64,000 nt of DNA from Oscillospiraceae bacterium. GTDB lineage: Bacteria > Bacillota_A > Clostridia > Oscillospirales > Ruminococcaceae. This document shows, piece after piece, positions 41,463-52,623 of the stretch (positions are counted from its first letter, which is position 1; every line of letters starts with the position of its first letter). The position numbers were made by a program, and so were the translations under genes. The DNA lies in NCBI GenBank assembly GCA_017523995.1, contig JAFWUX010000123.1, forward strand, positions 26,971-90,970, given 5' to 3'. A model generated the notes under the pieces. The model was not told where the DNA came from and searched no databases. It was given only the letters and a program-made list of their open reading frames with translations.

Positions 41463-41491
41463 TTGACAAATTGCTCCCTTTATGCTATAAT
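41463..41491 (+). promoter_or_regulatory. Distal promoter of the ATP synthase operon
   Basis: TTGACA (41463-41468), 17-bp spacer ending ATGC, TATAAT (41486-41491). Its transcript meets a terminator-like stem within about 45 nt. Confidence 0.85.
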
Positions 41492-41502
41492 AGTATAAAC
41501 AC

Positions 41503-41544
41503 CGCAGCGAGGCGCCTTATCAGTATCCTGATAGGGCTGTTTTT
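41503..41544 (+). terminator. Leader terminator (possible attenuator) ahead of the ATP synthase operon
   Basis: GCCTTATCAG type stem: 41514-41523 pairs with 41528-41537 (one G-U) around a TATC loop, followed by TGTTTTTATG. A competing short hairpin, CGC-AGCGAG-GCG at 41503-41514, overlaps its first base. Confidence 0.6.
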
Positions 41545-41620
41545 ATGTATACGCCGTGTAATATTTTCAGACACCGGAGCCGGATTGTCTGAATATCGGA
41601 TGATTCATGCCGTTTGTCCA

Positions 41621-41649
41621 TTGCATTTTTTGCGGATTTATGGTATACT
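41621..41649 (+). promoter_or_regulatory. Proximal promoter of the ATP synthase operon
   Basis: TTGCAT (41621-41626), 17-bp spacer, TATACT (41644-41649), 31 bp before the first ATG. Confidence 0.75.
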
Positions 41650-41680
41650 GTGAGAGAATCCGGAAAAAGGAGGCGCTGAT

Positions 41681-42097
41681 ATGCCGAAGGATCATCTGCG
41701 GCAGGAAATCATTGATATTCTCAGGCGTGCCGTTTTTCTGGATATTGCAGCATATCTCATCAGCGTGATTGTCCTCGGCGCGACGCTTTCGTTTGCGCTC
41801 GGACTGCTGCTCGGAACGGCGGTGCTGCTTGCGACTCTCTTTCTGCTCAAGATCAGCGTGGAGCGCATGGCAGCCGACGCAAAGCGCAGCGGTGTGACAA
41901 GTCAGCGGCGGTATCTGCTCTTTTACGCAATGCGCCTCGGCGTATTTGCCGTCGCATTCGGTGCGGCTGTGATCCTGCGAAAATATATTTCGCCGGTTGC
42001 GGTTGCAGTCCCGATGCTCTATCCGCGCCTGATCTATACACTGGGCGCACTGTTTCAAAGAACCGGTAAAGCCGGTCAAAAAAGAGGTGAGAAATAA
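41681..42097 (+). CDS. atpI: ATP synthase subunit I-like membrane protein
   Basis: 138 residues with four hydrophobic helices (about 18-35, 38-58, 82-100, 104-125) and basic ends. AtpI is poorly conserved but is defined by four helices and its place just ahead of atpB. In other bacteria it helps assemble the c-ring and may carry Mg2+ or Na+. AAAGGAGG precedes ATG 41681 and atpB follows after five bases. Call rests on length, topology and position. Confidence 0.7.
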   Translation: MPKDHLRQEIIDILRRAVFLDIAAYLISVIVLGATLSFALGLLLGTAVLLATLFLLKISVERMAADAKRSGVTSQRRYLLFYAMRLGVFAVAFGAAVILRKYISPVAVAVPMLYPRLIYTLGALFQRTGKAGQKRGEK

Positions 42098-42102
42098 CTT
42101 CT

Positions 42103-42885
42103 ATGGCTTCTATGGCAATGATGATGATCCCGAAGATCCTGCAGGGGCCGGAGGAGCTGACGGTTGAGGGTCCGAAGGTGCTCTTTACCTTTGATCTGTT
42201 CGGGCTGAAGATCAACTTCACCGAGACGGTCATCCTAGAGTGGATTGTCATGGCGATTATACTGGGGCTGAGCTTTTTCCTGACGCGCAATCTGAAGGTC
42301 AAGGCGGTCTCAAAGCGGCAGGTCATTGCGGAAATGGCGGTCGGGGCGATCACGAATCTTGTGCGCGATACAATGGGAAAGCGCTGGCTCTGGTTCACGC
42401 CCTATATCGCAACGGTCTTCTGCTTCTCGATCTTCGGCAGCCTGATCAGTCTGCTCGGCGTGCGTGCGGTGACCTCGGACTTCTCCGTTTTGCTGACATG
42501 GGCGGCGATCACGTTCATCCTGATTACATGGACAAAGATCAAGTACGGCGGTGTGGGCGGCTACCTCAAGGGCTTTGCCGATCCGATTCCCGTCATGCTC
42601 CCGATCAACATCCTGAGTGAGGTCGCGACCCCGACGGCGATGGCGCTGCGTCACTTCGGCAACATCGCGGGCGGCTCGATCATCATGGGACTGGTGTACT
42701 ACGGACTGGCAAGTCTCAGTCACATGCTGCACATGCAGGTGCCGGTGCTGACGGTCGGTATTCCGGCGGTACTGTCGCTCTATTTCGATCTGTTTTCCGA
42801 TTTCATGCAGGCGTTCATCTTTATCATGCTGACAATGGTATTCATCAGCAACGCAGGCCCTGCGGAGGATGAACAGACCGCATAA
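42103..42885 (+). CDS. atpB: F-type ATP synthase subunit a
   Basis: 260 residues, five or six membrane helices. The essential stator Arg is in ATPTAMALRHFGNIAGG (helix 4; usually LRLFGN, here LRHFGN). The C-terminal helix ends DFMQAFIFIMLTMVFISNA, the normal Q/F-rich helix 5. With the c-ring it forms the ion path of Fo. GAGGTGAG lies 11 bases before ATG 42103. The ion is probably Na+, judged from the c subunit. Confidence 0.93.
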   Translation: MASMAMMMIPKILQGPEELTVEGPKVLFTFDLFGLKINFTETVILEWIVMAIILGLSFFLTRNLKVKAVSKRQVIAEMAVGAITNLVRDTMGKRWLWFTPYIATVFCFSIFGSLISLLGVRAVTSDFSVLLTWAAITFILITWTKIKYGGVGGYLKGFADPIPVMLPINILSEVATPTAMALRHFGNIAGGSIIMGLVYYGLASLSHMLHMQVPVLTVGIPAVLSLYFDLFSDFMQAFIFIMLTMVFISNAGPAEDEQTA

Positions 42886-43179
<294 letters not shown>

Positions 43180-43219
43180 TCGGCACAGCAGCAAATACGA
43201 TAAGAGAGGCTGATATTAC

Positions 43220-43720
43220 ATGAAGCTCGGATTTTTATCCATTGATCTCGGCACCATTCTCTTTACGCTGTGCAATACGCTGATTCTGTTCCTCGGGCTG
43301 AAGCATTTTCTCTTTAAGCCCGTACAGAAGATCCTGTCCGAGCGGCAGGCGGCTGTCGATCAGACCATGCAGGATGCGGAGGATGCGCGTTCCAGAGCGG
43401 AGGCGGCGGAAACGGAATATACCGAAAAGCTCGCAAACGCAAAAGAGGAATCCGCGGCGATGCTCCGCAATGCAACCAGAAAGGCACAGCAGCGTTCCGA
43501 TGAGATCGTTGCACAGGCAAAGGCGGAGGCGGCAGGCATCCTGCAGCATAATCGCGATGAGCTCGAGCGTGAGCGCCGCAGAGCAGAGAGTGCCCTGCGC
43601 AGCGAGGTCTCCGGTCTTGCCGTGATGGTCGCAGAGAAGGTTGTCGAGCGTGAGATCAATCAGGAGGATCACGCAAGACTGATTGATGAATTTATTGATT
43701 CGGTGGGTGATGTGCAGTGA
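43220..43720 (+). CDS. atpF: F-type ATP synthase subunit b
   Basis: 166 residues. N-terminal membrane helix (about 8-28, LGTILFTLCNTLILFLGL) followed by a long charged coiled coil (KPVQKILSERQAAVDQTMQD ... AESALRSEVSGLAVMVAEKV), the peripheral-stalk dimer. Normal length. The last three bases are shared with the GTG of atpH. GAGAGG precedes ATG 43220. Confidence 0.92.
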   Translation: MKLGFLSIDLGTILFTLCNTLILFLGLKHFLFKPVQKILSERQAAVDQTMQDAEDARSRAEAAETEYTEKLANAKEESAAMLRNATRKAQQRSDEIVAQAKAEAAGILQHNRDELERERRRAESALRSEVSGLAVMVAEKVVEREINQEDHARLIDEFIDSVGDVQ

Positions 43721-44247
43721 GTTCGGAGGTTTCTTCGGTTTATGCAAACGCGCTGTTCTCGCTCGCGAAGGATACGGGCGATGCGGCACTGCAGGAGACC
43801 CGTTCCGATCTGCGGCAGTGTGCCGTGCTGTTCTCCCTGAATCCGGACCTGACAAGACTGCTCTCGCTCCCGACGCTTTCCGTCTCGGAGCGGCTGGAGA
43901 TCGCGAAAAAAATCTTCGGCGATGACAGCCTTGTAAGCCGCCTGATCTTTCTGCTGATCGACCACGGCAGAGTGCCGTATCTCGGGGAGATTGCAGATGA
44001 TTTCGATGCGCGGATGCTGGATTATCAGGAGACAACGGATGTCACCGTGACAACGGCTGTCGCGCTGAGCCCCGAACAGAAGGAGCGCCTGCGCGAGGCA
44101 CTCGCAAAAAAGCTGCATCGGACCATCCGCATTACGGAGCACATCGACCGCAGCATTCTCGGCGGTGTGATCGTGCAGTACGGCGATACCCGAATTGATA
44201 ACAGCGTGAAATTTCGTCTGGATGCGCTCAGGGAACAGCTTACCTGA
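43717..44247 (+). CDS. atpH: F-type ATP synthase subunit delta
   Basis: 176 residues, starting at GTG 43717 within the atpF stop (GTGA). N-terminal helical bundle with [14 protein letters not shown], typical of OSCP/delta, and C-terminal [20 protein letters not shown] followed by [20 protein letters not shown], the family signature. It joins the b dimer to the crown of F1. Co-translated with atpF. Confidence 0.92.
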   Translation: MSSEVSSVYANALFSLAKDTGDAALQETRSDLRQCAVLFSLNPDLTRLLSLPTLSVSERLEIAKKIFGDDSLVSRLIFLLIDHGRVPYLGEIADDFDARMLDYQETTDVTVTTAVALSPEQKERLREALAKKLHRTIRITEHIDRSILGGVIVQYGDTRIDNSVKFRLDALREQLT

Positions 44248-44273
44248 CCGGATCCGTTATAAGAAGGTGCAAC

Positions 44274-45779
44274 ATGAAATTAAGACCAGATGAAATTACC
44301 GATATCATCAAGGAGCAGCTCAAAAACTACGAAGCAAAGCTGAATCTTGCCGATGTCGGTACGGTAATCACCGTCGGTGACGGTATTGCCAATGTGCACG
44401 GTTTGGAGCAGTGCATGTCCGGCGAGCTGCTGGAATTTGAAGGCGGCATCTCGGGCATGGCGCTCAATCTCGAGCATGATTTTGTCGGCGCCGTTCTTCT
44501 TGGCTCCGATCACAATATCAAAGAGGGCACGAGCGTCAAGCGCACCAAGCAGATCGTCTCGGTGCCGGTCGGCGAGGAGCTGCTCGGCAGAGTTGTCAAT
44601 GCGCTCGGTGAGCCGATCGACGGCAAGGGCCCGATCCTGACCGAGAAGACCATGCCGATTGAAAAGATCGCGCCCGGCATCATCACGAGAAAATCCGTGC
44701 ATGAGCCGCTGCAGACCGGTATCAAGGCGATTGATTCCATGATTCCGATCGGCAGAGGTCAGCGTGAGCTCATCATCGGCGACCGTCAGACCGGCAAAAC
44801 CACCATTGCCCTCGATACGATTATGAATCAGAAGGGCAAGAACGTCATTTGTATCTATGTCGCGATCGGTCAGAAGCGCTCGACCGTTGCAAATGTTGTC
44901 GAGACGCTGACAAAGGCTGAGGCGATGCCCTATACAATCGTTGTTTCAGCGACGGCTTCCGAGCTTGCGCCGCTGCAGTACATCGCACCGTATTCCGGCT
45001 GCACGATGGGTGAGTATTTCACCGATCAGGGCAAGGATGTGCTGATTGTCTACGATGATCTCTCCAAGCACGCGGTCGCATACAGAACGCTCTCGCTGCT
45101 GCTGAAGCGTCCGCCGGGACGCGAGGCGTTCCCGGGCGATGTGTTCTATCTGCATTCCCGTCTGCTCGAGCGCGCATGCTGCCTCAATGAGAACTACGGC
45201 GGCGGCTCGCTGACAGCGCTCCCGATCATCGAGACGCAGGCAGGCGACGTTTCCGCGTATATCCCGACAAACGTCATTTCGATCACCGACGGTCAGATCT
45301 TCCTTGAAACGGATCTGTTCAACGCCGGTATCCGTCCGGCTGTCAACCCGGGTATTTCGGTTTCCCGTGTCGGCTCGGCGGCGCAGATTCCTGCGATGAA
45401 GAAGGTTTCCGGTTCGCTCAAGCTGACCTATTCGCAGTTCCGTGAACTGCAGGCGTTCTCGCAGTTTGGCTCCGATCTTGATCGCGATACCAAGGAGCGT
45501 CTGGAAAAGGGCGAGCGCGTTGTCGAAGTGCTCAAGCAGGGCAAGAACAGTCCGCTTTCCGCTGCCGATCAGGTTGTGATTCTCTATGCAGTCACGAACA
45601 ATCTGCTGCGCGATGTGCCGGTCAGCCGGATCGCGGAGTTTGAGGACGCACTGCTGCAGGAGGTCGATGAGACGCACAGCGAGATCATTGACGCGATCAC
45701 CGAAACAGGCCAGCTGAGTCCGGAGACTGCCAAGGAGCTGAAAACCGTCATCACGGATTTTGTGCAGCGCTTTATCTGA
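44274..45779 (+). CDS. atpA: F-type ATP synthase subunit alpha
   Basis: 501 residues. Beta-barrel N-terminal domain, Walker [14 protein letters not shown] (about 170), Arg finger region LRSRLLERA-type sequence [11 protein letters not shown], and signature [17 protein letters not shown]. Binds the non-catalytic nucleotides and supplies the arginine finger to the beta subunit. Length and motifs are canonical. AGAAGGTG precedes ATG 44274. Confidence 0.96.
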   Translation: MKLRPDEITDIIKEQLKNYEAKLNLADVGTVITVGDGIANVHGLEQCMSGELLEFEGGISGMALNLEHDFVGAVLLGSDHNIKEGTSVKRTKQIVSVPVGEELLGRVVNALGEPIDGKGPILTEKTMPIEKIAPGIITRKSVHEPLQTGIKAIDSMIPIGRGQRELIIGDRQTGKTTIALDTIMNQKGKNVICIYVAIGQKRSTVANVVETLTKAEAMPYTIVVSATASELAPLQYIAPYSGCTMGEYFTDQGKDVLIVYDDLSKHAVAYRTLSLLLKRPPGREAFPGDVFYLHSRLLERACCLNENYGGGSLTALPIIETQAGDVSAYIPTNVISITDGQIFLETDLFNAGIRPAVNPGISVSRVGSAAQIPAMKKVSGSLKLTYSQFRELQAFSQFGSDLDRDTKERLEKGERVVEVLKQGKNSPLSAADQVVILYAVTNNLLRDVPVSRIAEFEDALLQEVDETHSEIIDAITETGQLSPETAKELKTVITDFVQRFI

Positions 45780-45794
45780 CCGGAGGTGTAACAC

Positions 45795-46661
45795 ATGGCA
45801 GCTTCCAATATGAAAGCGATCAAGCGCCGGATCAAATCGGTCGAAAGCACAATGCAGATCACCAAGGCGATGGAGCTTGTCTCCTCCTCCAAGCTGCGCA
45901 AGGCGAAGGAACGCTCGGAGCAGGCTGTTCCGTTTTTCAATCTGCTCTATCAGACCATGAGTGAGGTCGCATCCGAAGCGGTCGGCTTTCATTCGGTCTA
46001 TACGGAGGAGCGCGATGAGGGCGCTGTCCTGCTGATTATCATGGCAGGCGACAGAGGTCTTGCGGGCGGCTTCAATCTCAATGTGTTCCGGCTTGCGGAC
46101 AAACGCATCCGGGAGCTCAACACGCGCGGCAGAGAGGTCGTGATTATGACCGTCGGCAAGAAGGCTTCGGAGCACTATGCGAAGACAACCTCCCGCGTGC
46201 TCGGTACCTTTGATAACATCGGCGAGACCGTTACAACCTACACCGCGCTGCATATGGCGGATCATATCGTATCGCTGTTTCAGCAGGGGCATCTCGCAGG
46301 CGTTGAGGTGTTCTTCACGAATATGGTCTCCCCGCTCTCACAGGAGGCACGGCAGATGCAGGTCATTCCGGTGCCGAATCTCGAGCGCAATCCCGGCGTG
46401 CAGAGCCTGACAAACTACGAACCGAGCCCCGAGGCGGTGTTCGATTCGCTGATTCCGCAGTATCTCGCCGGCATCCTCTACTGCACCATCGTCGATACCT
46501 ATGCCTCTGAGCAGGCGGCAAGACGCATGGCAATGGAGAACGCGACCGACAATGCGCAGGAAATGATCGACGATCTTTCGCTGAAATATAACCGTGCGCG
46601 GCAGGCATCCATCACGCAGGAGCTGACGGAGATTGTCTCCGGTGCAAGCGCGCAGAACTGA
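45795..46661 (+). CDS. atpG: F-type ATP synthase subunit gamma
   Basis: 288 residues. N-terminal KAIKRRIKSVESTMQITKAM and C-terminal ENATDNAQEMIDDLSLKYNR are the two helices of the central shaft coiled coil; the middle has MAGDRGLAGGFN, a family hallmark. It rotates inside the alpha3beta3 ring and contacts the c-ring. CGGAGGTG lies ahead of ATG 45795, 15 bp after atpA. Confidence 0.95.
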   Translation: MAASNMKAIKRRIKSVESTMQITKAMELVSSSKLRKAKERSEQAVPFFNLLYQTMSEVASEAVGFHSVYTEERDEGAVLLIIMAGDRGLAGGFNLNVFRLADKRIRELNTRGREVVIMTVGKKASEHYAKTTSRVLGTFDNIGETVTTYTALHMADHIVSLFQQGHLAGVEVFFTNMVSPLSQEARQMQVIPVPNLERNPGVQSLTNYEPSPEAVFDSLIPQYLAGILYCTIVDTYASEQAARRMAMENATDNAQEMIDDLSLKYNRARQASITQELTEIVSGASAQN

Positions 46662-46718
46662 GATGTCCCGCGGAACACGGGCATCCTATCAACAAACTAA
46701 CAGAAAGTAGTGAGCTGA

Positions 46719-48550
<1,832 letters not shown>

Positions 48551-48601
48551 ACAGAATTCACGCTTTTTGATTGCATTTTGAAAGGAAAAGGGTATCTTTA
48601 C

Positions 48602-49273
48602 ATGAAGAAAACGAAGTTTCTCGGAATTATCACGCTGGTCTGCCTTTGCTTCGGCATTGCGCTGCTGACCGATCTCCCGAAGTTTATCAAGTATCAGAAG
48701 GGCGATATCAAGGATTTTGAGACGGTCGCGGCGGGCGAGCTGAAAAAGGGCGATCTGGTGCAGGGAACCATCGACCTCACCGACGGCTGCATCGCAACCA
48801 ACGAGCAGACGAAAACCACATTCGGCATCGAGACTTCCAAGAGCACCACATCGCGCTACTATGCGGTCTATATGTACAACGAACAGTACATCCTCTATCA
48901 GACCGGCATGAAGGATCAGTATGAGACGCTGGATAAGCTGACGGATGAGTGTGATGAATATTACAGCTCGCTGGATGAAGCATACAGCGCTGCCGGGGAC
49001 GGCGATGTCGATCTCAGTAAGGTGAAGGCGCCGGAGACCACGCTCGAATTTACCGGTTCTGTTTCCGAGATTCCGGATGACCTTAGTGCAATCTTCCGTG
49101 AATGGTACGGCGAAGGGTTCGATCAGGACTGCGAAACCGTCATGATTACCTATTCCGATTTCAGCCGCTATCTGCGGTTTGTGATCGTCGGTGCCGCAGG
49201 TGTTGTGCTCGGCATCGTGTTCCTTGTGCTGACGATTCTCTCGCACCGCAAGGAAAAGGAGTTCAGTTTCTGA
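48602..49273 (+). CDS. Hypothetical protein with two membrane helices and an extracytoplasmic domain
   Basis: 223 residues from ATG 48602. N-terminal helix (about 5-25, FLGIITLVCLCFGIALL), an acidic outside domain of about 150 residues (ELKKGDLVQGTIDLTDGCIA; RYYAVYMYNEQYILYQTGM), and a second helix near the end (about 192-214) with a short basic tail. The domain layout resembles a group of Clostridial DUF6709-like proteins, but I cannot confirm it. It lies 51 bp after atpC and 48 bp before the cellulase gene. Confidence 0.62.
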   Translation: MKKTKFLGIITLVCLCFGIALLTDLPKFIKYQKGDIKDFETVAAGELKKGDLVQGTIDLTDGCIATNEQTKTTFGIETSKSTTSRYYAVYMYNEQYILYQTGMKDQYETLDKLTDECDEYYSSLDEAYSAAGDGDVDLSKVKAPETTLEFTGSVSEIPDDLSAIFREWYGEGFDQDCETVMITYSDFSRYLRFVIVGAAGVVLGIVFLVLTILSHRKEKEFSF

Positions 49274-49321
49274 TCTGCGGGGATCAGTCTGATAAAAAAT
49301 CTGAAAGAAGAGGGGATTCTT

Positions 49322-51130
49322 ATGAAAAGGATGAAACGTCTGACAGCAGCGCTGGCTGCTGCCGCAATGCTCGCGATGAACGGTTCTGTTCTGCCCGCTG
49401 CACAGATGTCCGTTTCCGCTGCGAGCGACACGCAGGATGACTGGCTGCATGTCGAAAACGGCAAGGTTGTCGATCAGAACGGCAAGGAAGTCTGGATGAC
49501 CGGCGTCAACTGGTTCGGCTATAACGCAGGCCGTCAGGTGTTCGATGGCGTCTGGTCGAAGAACATGCACAGCATGCTCAATCAGATCGCGGACCACGGC
49601 TTCAATCTGCTGCGTGTCCCGATGTCCACACAGATCATTCTGCAGTGGAAGAACAAAAAGCCGGATACCGGCGGCGGTGTCGGCGAAGTCACCATGATGG
49701 TCAACCCCTATGAGAATCCGGAGCTGACAGTCGGCGGCGGCGTGGACGGTGCCGGTCAGTATGAGCTGAAATACAGCTTTGATATCTGGAATATGGCAGT
49801 TGACTGGTGCCGCGAGAACGGCATGAAGATCATGATTGATATTCACAGCGCAACCACCGCGGCAATGGGTCACCAGAAGCCGCTCTGGTACGATGACAAC
49901 TTCTCTGAGAAGGACTGGCTCGAGGCGCTGGAGTGGTTCACCGACTACTACAAGGACGATGACACGATCATCGCAATCGACCTCAAGAACGAGCCGCACG
50001 GCAAGCCGGAGGAAGGTTCATTTGCCAAGTGGGACGATTCCAAGGACGCGAACAACTGGAAGTATGCAGCTGAAAAGGGCGCAATGGCGTGCCTCAAGCA
50101 GAATCCGAATCTGCTGATTATGATAGAGGGCATCGAGTGCTATCCGGATTTCGCGAACGGCGGAGACTGGACAACGCCTGCCGTTGACTATGCACATTAC
50201 GATGAGCCTTCCAAGATCTTCGGCGCATGGTGGGGCGGCAATCTCCGCGGCGTCAAGGATCATCCGGTGGACATCGGCGAATACAAGAAGCAGATTGTCT
50301 ACTCGCCGCACGATTACGGCCCGCTGGTCTGGAAGCAAAAGTGGTTCTATATGGACGATGATTCCAAGACCTTCAGCCGCGAGACGCTGCTCGACGATTA
50401 CTGGCGCGATACATGGGCATATCTTGTCGAGGACAATATGTATCCGCTGCTCATGGGCGAGTGGGGCGGCTTCATCGACAAGGAGCATGACCCGACCGGC
50501 GAGAACAAGCACTGGATGCAGGAGCTTCGCGATTACATGATCGACAAGCACATCCACCACACATTCTGGTGCTTCAACGAGAACTCCGGCGATACCGGCG
50601 GACTTGTCTACGATGACTTCGGCAAGTGGGATGAGGACAAATACGCATTTGTCGAAAAGGCACTCTGGCAGGATGAAAACGGCGTGTTCATCGGTCTCGA
50701 CCACAAGATTCCGCTCGGTGCAAACGGTCAGTCGCTCAGCGATTACTACGGCGGCGGCAAGACCATTGACCATCCGGAAACCACGGTTGTAAGCGAGACC
50801 ACCACCACTGCACCCGTCACCACAACCGCGCCTGTGACAACCACTTCCGATTCCAAGCCCGAAACCACCACCACCACGAAGAATGAGGGCGTCACGTTTC
50901 AGGTCAAGTGGGGCGATGTCAACTGCGATAAAAATGTGGACGTTTCCGACGCTGTGCTTATCTGCCGCTATTCTGCTGAGGATCAGACAGCGAAGATTAC
51001 AACGGAAGGCAAGGTCAACGGAGATGTGAACGGCGATACCGTGGTCGATACCAAGGACGCACTCAAGATTCTGAAGTTCATTGCCAAGATCATCACCGAG
51101 GAGCAGCTTGCTCCGGTGAAAATCCCATAA
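49322..51130 (+). CDS. Secreted GH5 endoglucanase/cellulase with Thr-rich linker and dockerin
   Basis: 602 residues. Signal peptide about 1-33. GH5 catalytic domain about 40-475: acid/base Glu224 in IDLKNEPHG, nucleophile Glu380 in LLMGEWGGF, with the conserved LLRVPMSTQ and VYSPHDYGP segments. Thr/Pro linker (about 485-525, TTTAPVTTTAPVTTTS). C-terminal dockerin about 530-600 with WGDVNCDKNVDVSDAVLICR and NGDVNGDTVVDTKDALKI loops. It hydrolyses beta-1,4-glucan and should dock on a scaffoldin. Close in plan to Ruminococcus and Clostridium cellulosomal endoglucanases. AGAAGAGGGG precedes ATG 49322. Confidence 0.93.
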   Translation: MKRMKRLTAALAAAAMLAMNGSVLPAAQMSVSAASDTQDDWLHVENGKVVDQNGKEVWMTGVNWFGYNAGRQVFDGVWSKNMHSMLNQIADHGFNLLRVPMSTQIILQWKNKKPDTGGGVGEVTMMVNPYENPELTVGGGVDGAGQYELKYSFDIWNMAVDWCRENGMKIMIDIHSATTAAMGHQKPLWYDDNFSEKDWLEALEWFTDYYKDDDTIIAIDLKNEPHGKPEEGSFAKWDDSKDANNWKYAAEKGAMACLKQNPNLLIMIEGIECYPDFANGGDWTTPAVDYAHYDEPSKIFGAWWGGNLRGVKDHPVDIGEYKKQIVYSPHDYGPLVWKQKWFYMDDDSKTFSRETLLDDYWRDTWAYLVEDNMYPLLMGEWGGFIDKEHDPTGENKHWMQELRDYMIDKHIHHTFWCFNENSGDTGGLVYDDFGKWDEDKYAFVEKALWQDENGVFIGLDHKIPLGANGQSLSDYYGGGKTIDHPETTVVSETTTTAPVTTTAPVTTTSDSKPETTTTTKNEGVTFQVKWGDVNCDKNVDVSDAVLICRYSAEDQTAKITTEGKVNGDVNGDTVVDTKDALKILKFIAKIITEEQLAPVKIP

Positions 51131-51137
51131 TCAATCC

Positions 51138-51164
51138 GACAGGCGGCGATCTCAGCCGCCTGTC
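51138..51164 (+). terminator. Stem-loop after the cellulase gene
   Basis: GACAGGCGGC / GCCGCCTGTC, a perfect 10-bp stem with a 7-nt loop, but followed by ATGCTTTCT rather than a clean U-run. Confidence 0.55.
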
Positions 51165-51204
51165 ATGCTTTCTGAAAGCGATACAATCAAAGGAGGAGCG
51201 TACT

Positions 51205-52416
51205 ATGAGTCTGGAACAGGTACCGGCATCCGAGCGCATCCACATCGGATTTTTCGGCGCGCGCAATGCGGGAAAATCAAGCCTTGTCAATGCACTGACG
51301 GGGCAGGAGGTCTCGATCGTCTCCGACGTCGCCGGCACAACAACGGACGCCGTCATGAAAAGCATGGAGCTGCTGCCGCTCGGCCCTGTGGTGATTACGG
51401 ATACCGCAGGCTATGACGATGATGACGCGCAGCTCGGCGCTCAGCGCATCGAAAAGACAAAGCGCGAGCTGTTCCGAACCGATATTGCGGTGCTCGTCGC
51501 CGATGCCGCAAAGCCGTTCTCCGAAACCGAGGAGGCTCTGATACGGTTGTTCCGGCAGGAGCACACGCCGTTTCTGATCGCGCTGAACAAATGTGATCTC
51601 GCGGCGGGATGTCCGCAGGAGAAGCCGGAAAATGCGGTCTTTACCAGCACCGTGACCGGCGAGGGCATTACACAGCTCAAGGAGATGCTCGGGGCGCTGG
51701 CAAACACCGATGAACCCGAGCGCTTTATCATCCGCGACCTGATTGCAGCGGGGGATACCGTGATTCTAGTCACGCCGATTGACGAATCCGCGCCGAAGGG
51801 CAGGCTGATTCTGCCGCAGCAGCAGACACTCCGCGAGGTGCTCGATGCACATGCAAGTGCGCTGCTCGTTCAGCCGGAGGAGCTCGGCGGTCTGCTCCGT
51901 GCGCTTCATCAGCCGCCGCGCATGGTTGTCACGGACAGTCAGGCGTTTGCGGCGGTCGCGAAGATCGTGCCCGAAACCGTGCCGCTGACCTCGTTCTCGA
52001 TCCTCATGGCGCGCTACAAGGGCTTTCTGCAGACGGCTGTCGCAGGCGCAAGAGCACTCAAAATGCTGCCCGACGGCGCAAAAATCCTGATCGCGGAGGG
52101 CTGCACGCATCACCGGCAGTGTAATGATATCGGGACGGTCAAGCTCCCGAAGGCGGTGCAGAGGTATACCGGAAAGCAGTTCGATCTCAGCTACAGCTCC
52201 GGCGGCACATTCCCCGCGGATCTCTCCGGCTTTGATCTTGTGATCCACTGCGGCGGCTGCATGCGCACCGAGCGCGAAATGCGGTGGCGGATGCGGCAGG
52301 CGCTTGCGCAGGGCGTTCCGTTCACGAATTACGGCGTCACGCTCGCTGCATGCACCGGTATTCTGCAGCGCACGCTCATGGGTGACATGCTCATAAAGCA
52401 GGCGGATTCGGAATGA
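51205..52416 (+). CDS. hydF: [FeFe]-hydrogenase maturation GTPase HydF
   Basis: 403 residues. GTPase domain: G1 FGARNAGKSSLVNALTGQ, G3 DTAGYDDDD, G4 NKCD. A dimerisation domain follows (about 180-270). The C-terminal [4Fe-4S] domain has the CxH ligands in EGCTHHRQCNDIG and the CxxC in HCGGCMRTE, which is the HydF-specific pattern. HydF is the scaffold on which HydE and HydG assemble the 2Fe H-cluster subsite before transfer to HydA. AAAGGAGGAG precedes ATG 51205. hydE, hydG and hydA are not in the window. Confidence 0.95.
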   Translation: MSLEQVPASERIHIGFFGARNAGKSSLVNALTGQEVSIVSDVAGTTTDAVMKSMELLPLGPVVITDTAGYDDDDAQLGAQRIEKTKRELFRTDIAVLVADAAKPFSETEEALIRLFRQEHTPFLIALNKCDLAAGCPQEKPENAVFTSTVTGEGITQLKEMLGALANTDEPERFIIRDLIAAGDTVILVTPIDESAPKGRLILPQQQTLREVLDAHASALLVQPEELGGLLRALHQPPRMVVTDSQAFAAVAKIVPETVPLTSFSILMARYKGFLQTAVAGARALKMLPDGAKILIAEGCTHHRQCNDIGTVKLPKAVQRYTGKQFDLSYSSGGTFPADLSGFDLVIHCGGCMRTEREMRWRMRQALAQGVPFTNYGVTLAACTGILQRTLMGDMLIKQADSE

Positions 52417-52502
52417 GAGATAAATATTTTTGGCGAATGCAGTCAAAATCCGGCGAAAGCTCCGAATTTGTGCTTCCGAAACGGAAAACTGTCCGCGGGA
52501 TA

Positions 52503-52531
52503 TTGACAAAACTTTCACAATGTGCTATAAT
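52503..52531 (+). promoter_or_regulatory. Promoter of the glutamate synthase operon
   Basis: TTGACA (52503-52508), 17-bp spacer ending TGTGC, TATAAT (52526-52531). Confidence 0.92.
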
Positions 52532-52542
52532 AGCGACAATGA

Positions 52543-52602
52543 AATGAACAAAGGCGTTCATTCGGCAAGACAGGATTTCTGTCTCCGGATGGACGCCTTT
52601 TT
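52543..52602 (+). promoter_or_regulatory. Candidate ANTAR antitermination leader of the glutamate synthase operon
   Basis: Hairpin P1: AATGAAC (52543-52549), hexaloop AAAGGC (52550-52555; A at 1, G at 4), GTTCATT (52556-52562). Competing terminator: AAAGGCGTTCATTCGG (52550-52565) pairs over 16 bp with CCGGATGGACGCCTTT (52585-52600) and runs into TTTTT. The two share 13 bases and exclude each other. Inside the terminator loop, AGACAG/CTGTCT makes another small hairpin with a 5-nt loop. ANTAR proteins are known to bind A1/G4 hexaloops and prevent termination; binding here is inferred. Confidence 0.75.
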
Positions 52603-52623
52603 CTATGCAAGGAGGAATTTGAG

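Larger units (their letters stand above)
41330..41680. other. Divergent intergenic region
   Basis: No gene. It holds the ABC-operon promoter (minus), and on the plus strand a promoter (41463-41491), a terminator-like leader (41503-41544) and a second promoter (41621-41649) ahead of the ATP synthase operon. Confidence 0.85.
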
